A stretch of DNA of 45,284 nt from Microcaldota archaeon (GTDB taxonomy: Archaea; Micrarchaeota; Micrarchaeia; Burarchaeales; Fermentimicrarchaeaceae): positions 1 through 45,284 of the forward strand of contig JAPLWT010000030.1 in assembly GCA_026396455.1 (NCBI GenBank), read 5' to 3'. The number at the start of each line of letters is the position of its first letter. Positions within the stretch are counted from its first letter, which is position 1. A program made the translations under genes and the position numbers. The notes beneath the pieces are model-generated. The model ran no database searches. It was given only the letters and a program-made list of their open reading frames with translations, and had not been told where the DNA came from. This document shows, piece after piece, positions 38,843-45,284 of this stretch.

Positions 38843-39397
38843 ATGGAAAACATTGTACCAAAGAAAATTTTCTTGACTAAAGGCGTAGGGAAAGATAGAG
38901 ATCCTTTATCTTCTTTTGAGCGCGCCTTGAAAGACGCCGGAATTGAGAGATGCAATCTAGTGAACGTCTCAAGCATTCTTCCTCCCAACTGCGAGGTAAT
39001 GCCGCGTGAGAGGGGAATTGAACTGCTTAAGCCGGGACAGATAACCTTTGTGGTGATGAGCAGGAATTCATCGAACGAGCCGAACAGGCTTTTGGCATCT
39101 TCCATAGGAGTTGCTATACCTGCCGACAGGTCCATGTACGGCTACCTCAGCGAGTACCACTCCTTTGGGGAGACTGACGAGAAGGCCGGTGAGAAGGCGG
39201 AGGATCTGGCTGCGAGCATGCTTGCATCAACCCTTGGCATAGACTTCGATGTAAAGCAGAGCTGGGATGAGAAGGAGCAGCTCTTCAAGCTCAGCGGAAA
39301 AATAGTCAAAACAAGGAATATCGCACAGTCAGCAATTGTTGACAAGGACGGAATGTGGATGACGGTTCTTTCCGCTGCGGTTCTGCTTCTTGAGTAG
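38843..39397 (+). CDS. pdaD: Pyruvoyl-dependent arginine decarboxylase
   Basis: 184 residues. The proenzyme self-cleaves between the two serines of NVSSILPP (S43/S44), making beta and alpha chains with an N-terminal pyruvoyl group. VMPRERG, SRNSSNEP and the Glu in SEYHSFGETDEKA (E110, the conserved catalytic acid) are typical. It makes agmatine from arginine, used for polyamines and agmatidine in tRNA-Ile. Leaderless promoter upstream; converges on EF-2. Confidence 0.95.
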   Translation: MENIVPKKIFLTKGVGKDRDPLSSFERALKDAGIERCNLVNVSSILPPNCEVMPRERGIELLKPGQITFVVMSRNSSNEPNRLLASSIGVAIPADRSMYGYLSEYHSFGETDEKAGEKAEDLAASMLASTLGIDFDVKQSWDEKEQLFKLSGKIVKTRNIAQSAIVDKDGMWMTVLSAAVLLLE

Positions 39398-39454
39398 TTT
39401 AAAAACAAGGAGAGATAACTCTGGGTGCATAAGCGCTGTGAGATGCCCTTGATA

Positions 39455-41644
39455 CTAGTCTAGGAAATCCTGCGGTGTGGGAGGCTCTTTCTTGTCTCCT
39501 TTCCTCTCCCTTATCTGCCCCACTATCTTGTCCTGCAAATCTTTGGGCAGCCTCTCAAACCCTGCGTGTTCATAGTACCAGAGTGCCCTGCCCTGAGTTG
39601 CTCCTCTTATATCATCCGAGAACCCGAACATGTCCGCAACAGGCACCTTTGCAGTTAGCGTCACAATTTCGTCTTCCTGCTGTATATCCAAAACCTGGCC
39701 TCTCCTTGCCTGTACCTGAGATATTATTGGGCCCATGTATTCCTGGGGAGCCTGGACAAGCAGCTTCTGCTTTGGCTCTAGAAGGACAGTTCCTGCTATA
39801 AGCATAGCAGCGTATATGGGCCTCTTTATTGCAGGTATTATCTGGGCGGGACCCCTGTGAACAGGATCCTCATGAATTGTAGCATCTGTTATTTTCACCT
39901 TGACCCCCATCACCTTCTCCTTTGCCAGCGGTCCAAGGTTCACCGCTTCCTCAAAACCCTGCATGAGGAGTTCCATCACTTCGTTCATATACTGAATTCC
40001 CCTTGTCATATCGATGAGAACACACCTGTTGAAAACATCCTTGACATTCTTCGCCTCTTCCCTGTTCATTCCGCCCTCTATGAAGACATCAACCAGTTTC
40101 TTTCCTTTGGGCTTTCCATCGGGAATCTCGCCCTCAACCATCTTCTTGTAGACTCCTTCCTCGAGGGGCTCAACAATAACCTTGAATTTGCTGTGCTTGT
40201 TCGGTGACTTACCCTCAACAGGCCCTGCAGAACCGATGATGTTTTCCCTGTAGACCACGATTGGTTTTGAGGTCTCTATCTCAATCTTCGCATCCTTCAG
40301 CAGCTTGTACTCTATAATCTCCAAATGAAGCTCGCCCATCCCAGATATGAGGTGCTCGCCGGTCTCCTGGTTTATCTCGATCTTTATGGTGGGATCCTCC
40401 TTCGCGAGCCTTCTGAGCGCCTCGACAAGTTTTACCAGGTCCTTGGTGTTCTTGGCTTCTATTGATTTTGTGACAACTGGCTCAGAGGAGTGCTTTATCT
40501 GCTCGAATGGCTCTATCTTCTCCTCGCTCACCGTCTCTCCAACATAAAGATTGCGGAGCCCAACGATTGCGGCTATGTTTCCGGCCGGGACCTCTTCCAC
40601 CATAACCCTGTTCGGCCCCATGTATACCCCAACCTGCTGGATTTTCTCGACTGAGAGAGTCGATGCAACATTCACTTCAACCCCTTTCTTTGCAACCCCT
40701 GAGAAAAACATTCCGACTCCTACCTCGCCGGCATGCTCATCCATCACAACTCCAAATATTATCATGCACAGCTTGCCTTTGGGGTCGCAATTGATCATGT
40801 CCTTCCCAGAAGTGCTGTTCAAATCGCCTTTCCAGAGAGTTTGAATTCTGTACTTCTGCGCAACTGCGGGGTTGGGAAGGTGAGTGATTACCATCTCAAG
40901 CAATACTTCCTCAAGAGGTGCTTTTTCAACAAGCGATTTATGGTCCTCAACGCTGCAGTATTTGTATATATCTTTGAAATTCAGTTTCGTCTTCTGCATG
41001 CAAGGGAAGCTCAGTCCCCATTTGTTGTAAGCAGAACCGAATGCCACATTGCCCTTCTCAACCTTTATGAGCCACTCCTCCTTGAATTCCTTAGGACCAT
41101 ATCGGGTTATCAAAACGTTTACAGAATTTATTATTTTGACAAGCCTCTCATACATGTCTTCAGGCCCCAATTTCAATTCATTTATCAGTCTGTCAATCTT
41201 GTTTATGAAGAGAACCGGTTTTGCTTTCTCCTTCATGGCCTGCCTCAAGACAGTTTCAGTCTGCGGCATAACCCCTTCCACTGAATCTATGACAAGGATA
41301 ACACCATCAATTGCTCTCATGGCTCTTGTGACATGCCCTCCGAAGTCTATGTGGCCTGGCGTGTCTATGAGGTTTACGAGGTAATCCTTTCCCCCATAGT
41401 GGAACCCCAGCGATATGTCTGATGCCTTTATTGTCATGCTCCTCTGCTGCTCTATCTCCTCAGAGTCCATGACTTTGAGCTCTCCTGCCAAATCCTTCGA
41501 TATGAGTCCTGCACCTGCCACAAGCGAGTCAGTCAGTGTGGTTTTGCCATGGTCCACATGGGCGATTATTGCCACATTCCTTATATGCTCTGGTTGGAAC
41601 ATGAGTTTCTGAATTTCTTCTACGACAAACTCCTTTCTGACCAT
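39455..41644 (-). CDS. fusA: Translation elongation factor 2
   Basis: 729 residues, normal for archaeal EF-2. G1 is AHVDHGKT (residues 28-35), G3 DTPGH, G4 NKID. The diphthamide histidine region in domain IV is ATIHEDPVHRGPAQ (near residue 600). It moves tRNAs and mRNA through the ribosome. It is the last gene seen of the rpoA-rps operon, 17 nt after rps7. Its 3' flank has a T5 run at about 39402-39406 on the minus strand that may terminate the unit. Confidence 0.97.
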   Translation of the reverse strand: MVRKEFVVEEIQKLMFQPEHIRNVAIIAHVDHGKTTLTDSLVAGAGLISKDLAGELKVMDSEEIEQQRSMTIKASDISLGFHYGGKDYLVNLIDTPGHIDFGGHVTRAMRAIDGVILVIDSVEGVMPQTETVLRQAMKEKAKPVLFINKIDRLINELKLGPEDMYERLVKIINSVNVLITRYGPKEFKEEWLIKVEKGNVAFGSAYNKWGLSFPCMQKTKLNFKDIYKYCSVEDHKSLVEKAPLEEVLLEMVITHLPNPAVAQKYRIQTLWKGDLNSTSGKDMINCDPKGKLCMIIFGVVMDEHAGEVGVGMFFSGVAKKGVEVNVASTLSVEKIQQVGVYMGPNRVMVEEVPAGNIAAIVGLRNLYVGETVSEEKIEPFEQIKHSSEPVVTKSIEAKNTKDLVKLVEALRRLAKEDPTIKIEINQETGEHLISGMGELHLEIIEYKLLKDAKIEIETSKPIVVYRENIIGSAGPVEGKSPNKHSKFKVIVEPLEEGVYKKMVEGEIPDGKPKGKKLVDVFIEGGMNREEAKNVKDVFNRCVLIDMTRGIQYMNEVMELLMQGFEEAVNLGPLAKEKVMGVKVKITDATIHEDPVHRGPAQIIPAIKRPIYAAMLIAGTVLLEPKQKLLVQAPQEYMGPIISQVQARRGQVLDIQQEDEIVTLTAKVPVADMFGFSDDIRGATQGRALWYYEHAGFERLPKDLQDKIVGQIRERKGDKKEPPTPQDFLD

Positions 41645-41661
41645 AGAACCACCAAAAGAGA

Positions 41662-42264
41662 TTACCTGGCGCTCCTAGCCATTCTCTCAGTCTCATCCCT
41701 CTTCTTTATTGCATAGCTGCTCTGGTCGTTCTTTGCAGCAAGGGTAATTTCATCCGAAAGCGCCTGCGCGAGGGTCTTCTTCTTATCAAAAGCACCCATG
41801 ATTGCAGCCAGGCTGAGGTTCCTCAGCGCCATGTCTAGCCTCCTGCTGGCTGAAACATCAACCGCAACCTGATAGGAGACACCCCCGTACTGCACCCTCG
41901 TAGTATCCTCCCTTGGGGCAGTGTTCTGGATGGCATCAACAAGAACCTGCACGGGGTTGAATTTGGTCGCCTTTGCTATTGAATCGAAAGCATCCTCCAC
42001 AATTTTCATTGCCTTGAACTTCTTGCCCTGCAGCCTTCCGTGGGTCCTTATAACTTTGCCTGATGTTTTCTCACCAGTGCCTCCCCTCATGAGCTTGTTC
42101 ACCAGCCTCTCCACAACATTCACCTTCATCTTCCCGAACTGCTTGTCGCCGTGCCTGCCGTGGGAGTGCGGTATTGAAACTGGAGTCAGGTCAAGATACT
42201 TGCTGAGGCTTGGGTCAATGACCTTAACCTCTGATATATCATATTTTCCGAAAATCTTTTCCAT
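41662..42264 (-). CDS. rps7: Small ribosomal subunit protein uS7
   Basis: 200 residues, the archaeal length. Conserved parts are HSHGRHGDKQFGKMKVNVVERL, MRGGTGEKTSGK, PREDTTRVQYGGVSYQVAVDVS and SRRLDMALRNL. It nucleates the 30S head by binding 16S rRNA. It lies 5 nt after rps12, 17 nt before EF-2. Confidence 0.97.
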   Translation of the reverse strand: MEKIFGKYDISEVKVIDPSLSKYLDLTPVSIPHSHGRHGDKQFGKMKVNVVERLVNKLMRGGTGEKTSGKVIRTHGRLQGKKFKAMKIVEDAFDSIAKATKFNPVQVLVDAIQNTAPREDTTRVQYGGVSYQVAVDVSASRRLDMALRNLSLAAIMGAFDKKKTLAQALSDEITLAAKNDQSSYAIKKRDETERMARSAR

Positions 42265-42269
42265 TGAAA

Positions 42270-42698
42270 CTACCTCTTTGGCTTCTCCCTCTTTCCAACT
42301 CTCACGTCTTCAAGCGGTACGCCGTTTACGGCAACTACCTTATGCCTCACTCCAGGTATTGAGCCCATCTGCCCCCTCTGGGAGCCTCCAAGTCCCTCCA
42401 CGGTTACCTCATCGTGCTCATCTATGAAGCTTATTGCACCGTCTTTTGGAGCGAAAGCAGTGATTACCTTGCCGCTCCTTATGAGCTGAACTTTCACGCA
42501 TTTTATAAGACCGGAGTGGGGTTGCTTCTGCTCAAGAGCCTTCTTCTCCAAAACAATTCCCTTGGCCTGGGGAGAACCTTCAAGTGGGTCGAACTTATCC
42601 TTAAGCTTAAGCTTTTTCCTCTTCCAGGATTTTTTCAACCATCTCATCTTCTTTCTTCTCCTCTGCATATCCCTTCCTGCAAATTCTCCTAGTCCCAT
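42270..42698 (-). CDS. rps12: Small ribosomal subunit protein uS12
   Basis: 142 residues. S12 hallmarks are the basic N-terminal extension, GSPQAKGIVLEKKALEQKQPHSGLIKCVKVQLI and the decoding-site loop GGSQRGQMGSIPGVRHKVVAVNGV. It tunes decoding at the A site. It follows nusA by 9 nt and precedes rps7. Confidence 0.97.
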   Translation of the reverse strand: MGLGEFAGRDMQRRRKKMRWLKKSWKRKKLKLKDKFDPLEGSPQAKGIVLEKKALEQKQPHSGLIKCVKVQLIRSGKVITAFAPKDGAISFIDEHDEVTVEGLGGSQRGQMGSIPGVRHKVVAVNGVPLEDVRVGKREKPKR

Positions 42699-42707
42699 AC
42701 AAGCACC

Positions 42708-43124
42708 TTAGATCAATTTTAGATCCATGTTGAAGTATCTCTGCACCAGCATCCTTGCCAGCTTGACTCTCTCACCATTCCTCCCAATTGCGGCACCCCT
42801 GTCACGGGGGTCAACGGTCACATAGGCAACCTTGCCGCCATCTCCTTCCTCAATTTTGAGGTTTTTTATTTCGATGCTGGAGAATATATTCCTTACGAAT
42901 CTCTCCGGGTCATCCGCATGCTCAACAACGTCAACCTTTCTCTTGAAAGCATCCTTGACGCGCATTATTGCGCTTCCGCCCTTCCCAATTGCCCTTCCGA
43001 GCTCACCTTCGCTCACGACGAAAACTGCACTCTCCTTACTTATCACGCAGTCCCTCACAGATGCGCCAGTAAGTTGCTGGAAGAGCGAGATGCATTTTAT
43101 GTCGTCATTGTTCAACTTTACCAA
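42708..43124 (-). CDS. nusA: NusA-like transcription factor, KH-domain form
   Basis: 138 residues, the short archaeal NusA with two KH domains and no N- or S1 domains. GxxG loops are AIGKGG and AIGRNGE, with KLARMLVQRYF at the end. It binds RNA and is thought to act in elongation or termination. It overlaps no neighbour; rpl30e is upstream by 4 nt. This operon position is conserved in archaea. Confidence 0.95.
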   Translation of the reverse strand: MVKLNNDDIKCISLFQQLTGASVRDCVISKESAVFVVSEGELGRAIGKGGSAIMRVKDAFKRKVDVVEHADDPERFVRNIFSSIEIKNLKIEEGDGGKVAYVTVDPRDRGAAIGRNGERVKLARMLVQRYFNMDLKLI

Positions 43125-43128
43125 GCAA

Positions 43129-43428
43129 TCACTTCACGAGCTCTAGCACGTTTGAGTTCCCGGGGTCATGTATGCTCAACGCAGAAATCGGGAATGGCTT
43201 TCCGCATAAGGAGCCTAATTCCAGAGAAGTCTCGCTGGACACATAGACAGCCGTTTTGGACAACTTAGAATAATATGTAATATCTTCTTTAAATTTCTTT
43301 GGGCAATTGCTTGAGATAATTATCAGTCTTGCCTCTCCGCTTGAAGCGAGGCGCAGGGCGCTCTTCACTCCGAAATCCACTTTTCCCGTATCCACGGCCA
43401 TTCTTATTGCTTTATCTATATCCGCCAT
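43129..43428 (-). CDS. rpl30e: Large ribosomal subunit protein eL30
   Basis: 99 residues from ATG 43428, matching the usual MADIDKAIRMAVDTGKVDFG start; a TTG at 43446 would overlap rpoA2 and add six residues. It has the L7Ae/L30e fold (LASSGEARLIIISSNCPKKFKEDITYYSKLS). It is a 50S protein encoded between rpoA2 and nusA as in other archaea. Confidence 0.96.
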   Translation of the reverse strand: MADIDKAIRMAVDTGKVDFGVKSALRLASSGEARLIIISSNCPKKFKEDITYYSKLSKTAVYVSSETSLELGSLCGKPFPISALSIHDPGNSNVLELVK

Positions 43429-43432
43429 CTTA

Positions 43433-44431
43433 TCACTTCTTTCCAAGTTTCATCATGAGTTTTACGGTACCGGTTCCCACTGGAACCTCCTGTCCCACTA
43501 TGACATTCTCAGTGACTCCCAGAAGCTTGTCCTCGTCCGCCTTCACTGCTGCGGTTATGAGATGCTTTATCGTCTCCTCAAACGCAGCTCTTGCGAGTAT
43601 GCTTACTTTCTCACCGCTGAGCCCATGCCTCCCAACAGGCTTTAGAGTGCCGTCCATTGTCATGGCATCGGCAAGCAGCATTATGTGCCTGACATCAACG
43701 TCAAGCTTCTGCATCGAGAGCACCTGATTGGCCTCTCGGATTATGGCATTCCTCGCAGCTTCTATGCCGAGCACCTTCTCAACTTCCTTTATGTTGTTCG
43801 TATATGAGCGTACAGAGTCAACTCCATCCCACTTGAGAACTTCCTCGAAGTTTGAGCCTCCTGTCCTGAGGAAGTATTCCCCATCTCCCTTGAGTACAAC
43901 AACCCTTGATATGCCGTTTATTCCCTTTACGTGAAGCGACTTGAGCTTGTTGGTTGCCCTTCTCACCGAGCGCAGAAGGGTTGTTTTCGGCTTGATGATT
44001 ATTAAATTCCCCTCCTCCCTTATTGAACCGCTCGCCACCTTCTTTATCTTCTTTGTTATCTCCCCGGTAGTAACCCCCTGCTCCTTCATGGATTGCGGAG
44101 AAGGTATTATCTCTATTTCTTTTTTAGCGAAGTTCTCCCTTATCTCAGCTATTTTGCTGAGGCTGATCTCCTCGATCTCCTCTGCCATCTTCCTTGCGCT
44201 CTCCTCATCCTTCGAGTACTGTTTTGTCAGGTAGATATCCATTGTGGGCTTCTTGGGGCTTCTTCTCATATCAACTATCTCTATGAGCCTCGGTAGACCT
44301 GTAGGGACCTGCTCGGCAACTCCCGCGTAGTGGAAGGTCCTCATTGTCATCTGTGTGCCTGGCTCCCCTATGGATTGCGCAGCAAGAACGCCGACTGCCT
44401 CGCCAGGATCTATAGCTCTCTTTCCGGCCAT
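43433..44431 (-). CDS. rpoA2: DNA-directed RNA polymerase subunit A'' (Rpo1C)
   Basis: 332 residues. It begins MAGKRAIDPGEAVGVLAAQSIGEPGTQMTMRTFH (near the start of the clamp/trigger-loop region) and includes RLIEIVDMRR and the C-terminal clamp helices, ending LMMKLGKK. It is the C-terminal part of the largest RNAP subunit, normally split in archaea. It starts 1 nt after the A' stop (TGATATG). Confidence 0.97.
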   Translation of the reverse strand: MAGKRAIDPGEAVGVLAAQSIGEPGTQMTMRTFHYAGVAEQVPTGLPRLIEIVDMRRSPKKPTMDIYLTKQYSKDEESARKMAEEIEEISLSKIAEIRENFAKKEIEIIPSPQSMKEQGVTTGEITKKIKKVASGSIREEGNLIIIKPKTTLLRSVRRATNKLKSLHVKGINGISRVVVLKGDGEYFLRTGGSNFEEVLKWDGVDSVRSYTNNIKEVEKVLGIEAARNAIIREANQVLSMQKLDVDVRHIMLLADAMTMDGTLKPVGRHGLSGEKVSILARAAFEETIKHLITAAVKADEDKLLGVTENVIVGQEVPVGTGTVKLMMKLGKK

Positions 44432-44432
44432 A

Positions 44433-45284
44433 TCACTCCCTCTCAGGCCCTGTCATGGCCTCTCCACCTTTCGTAATCTTCTTGGGGTCGTTTCCATCCC
44501 CACCATATATAAACTCCACTATCCTGCCTCCAGAATCCCTCACTGTGCCGTCTGAGCGGACGACCAAATCCTGCAGAGCATTGATGAGCCTCCTCTGCAT
44601 GTAACCCGAACGTGCTGTTCTTATTGCAGTGTTGACAAGCGATTCCCTTCCTCCCATGGAATGGAAGAAGAACTCCTTGGGGTTGAGCCCTTTCTTGAAT
44701 GAAGATGCGACAAATCCCTTCGCATCAGCCCCCAGGTCCCCTCTTTTGAAGTGGATGAGCACCCTCCCTCTGTATCCTCTGCTCATTCTCTTTCCCCTCA
44801 CTGCCTGCTGTCCTAGCATAGCGGACATCTGTATGGCGTTGAGTATGCTTCCTCTTGAGCCTATCCTAGCCATGAGGATGGATGTGTTCTCTGCACCAAG
44901 AGATGTCTGCACTATGTTCTCGCAGTTGTTTCTTGTTTTGGAGAGGGCCATCATTATTCTCTCCTCAAGGGTTTCTCTCAGGGTCCTGCCCGGCAGTCTC
45001 GCGAGAGTCTTGTTCTTGAACTGCATGACAAGAGAATCAACCTCTCTCCTCGCATTTTCGATTATCTCATCAACCTGTCGGATTCCTTCCTCGGGAATTG
45101 TGTAGCTTGTCAGGTCAACTGAGAAGCCCTGCTTGGATATCATGTAGAGGGCCATGCGCGTTGCATTGTCTATGAACTCACGCGCAACATCGGAGTTATA
45201 GTCCCTCACTATCTTTTCTATCAGCTCGCTCTCAAACCCTTTGCTCTCAATTGCACCTGAAACGATTTTTCCGTTCTTTATTAC
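44433..45284 (-). CDS. rpoA1: DNA-directed RNA polymerase subunit A' (Rpo1N), C-terminal part
   Basis: Partial: the reading frame runs open to the window edge (position 45284). The visible 283 residues hold the funnel and bridge-helix region (HSMGGRESLVNTAIRTARSGYMQRRL) and the end of A' (MTGPERE). It starts beyond the window; the earlier Met/Val codon at 45209 is internal. It is the first gene of the rpoA1-rpoA2-rpl30e-nusA-rps12-rps7-EF2 series seen here. Confidence 0.97.
   Translation of the reverse strand, partial: VIKNGKIVSGAIESKGFESELIEKIVRDYNSDVAREFIDNATRMALYMISKQGFSVDLTSYTIPEEGIRQVDEIIENARREVDSLVMQFKNKTLARLPGRTLRETLEERIMMALSKTRNNCENIVQTSLGAENTSILMARIGSRGSILNAIQMSAMLGQQAVRGKRMSRGYRGRVLIHFKRGDLGADAKGFVASSFKKGLNPKEFFFHSMGGRESLVNTAIRTARSGYMQRRLINALQDLVVRSDGTVRDSGGRIVEFIYGGDGNDPKKITKGGEAMTGPERE

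Noticed and set aside
43433..45284. Two adjacent RNA polymerase ORFs suggesting a frameshift
   Set aside because: The A'/A'' split is normal in archaea, and each part has its own stop and start.
1..45284. CRISPR array, restriction-modification or prophage genes
   Set aside because: No regularly spaced repeats, no Cas, methylase-nuclease pair, integrase or phage structural genes were seen.

Overview
The window is archaeal chromosome. It encodes RNA polymerase split into A' and A'', archaeal L30e, L40e, S3Ae, S7, S12 and S15, archaeal NusA and EF-2, a proteasome beta subunit, the KH/beta-CASP nuclease FttA (aCPSF1), NAC, PdxS/PdxT, pyruvoyl-type arginine decarboxylase and class III (archaellin/pilin type) signal peptides. 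Many start codons lie about 25-30 nt after a TATA-like box with no Shine-Dalgarno sequence, while genes inside operons mostly have GGAGG/GGTGA sites. The lineage cannot be fixed by eye; the small dense genome style and gene mix would suit a euryarchaeal or DPANN-type group such as Diapherotrites, Micrarchaeota or Altiarchaeota, but this is inference.

Layout. 1-2000: a CBS protein, an AN1 zinc-finger membrane protein, a MITE-like insertion at 810-921, a coiled-coil protein with a possible winged helix, and a 47-residue zinc-ribbon protein on the minus strand. 2000-5400 (minus): XTP pyrophosphatase, S15, S3Ae, NAC and enolase. 5400-9330: a methyltransferase, then ValRS and an MBL hydrolase (minus). 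9400-12040 (plus): the three-gene anaerobic homocysteine-synthesis set (COG1900-CBS, NIL-ferredoxin, COG2122). 12055-15900: tRNA-His, an HxlR regulator, and FKBP, proteasome beta and FttA on the minus strand. 15950-18360: a surface protein, an inverted-repeat element, an ICMT-like methyltransferase and acylphosphatase. 18427-20660: threonine dehydrogenase and KBL, degrading threonine to glycine plus acetyl-CoA.

20700-24080: a protein with an HEYIH zincin motif, a TPR-AAA ATPase and a flippase-like membrane protein. 24160-28850: a pilus-like locus with a TadC-type platform protein, a small coiled-coil membrane protein and, convergent to them, six pilin-like genes; no motor ATPase or prepilin peptidase is in the window. 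28900-32000: ThyX, tRNA-Leu, L40e, tRNA-Thr and GlmS. 32000-35610: PdxS/PdxT (pyridoxal phosphate synthesis), a small winged-helix protein, a COG2509-like flavoprotein and an uncharacterised protein. 35660-39400: tRNA-Pro, a cysteine desulfurase, a membrane thioredoxin-like protein, a GNAT enzyme, a VIT1-like transporter and pyruvoyl arginine decarboxylase. 39455 to the end (minus): the conserved operon rpoA1-rpoA2-rpl30e-nusA-rps12-rps7-EF2, with rpoA1 cut by the window edge.

The points most worth a second look are the MITE-like element with abutting target duplications, the 200-bp inverted-repeat element after the surface-protein gene, the unclassified HExxH protein, the TPR-AAA fusion and the pilin operon.
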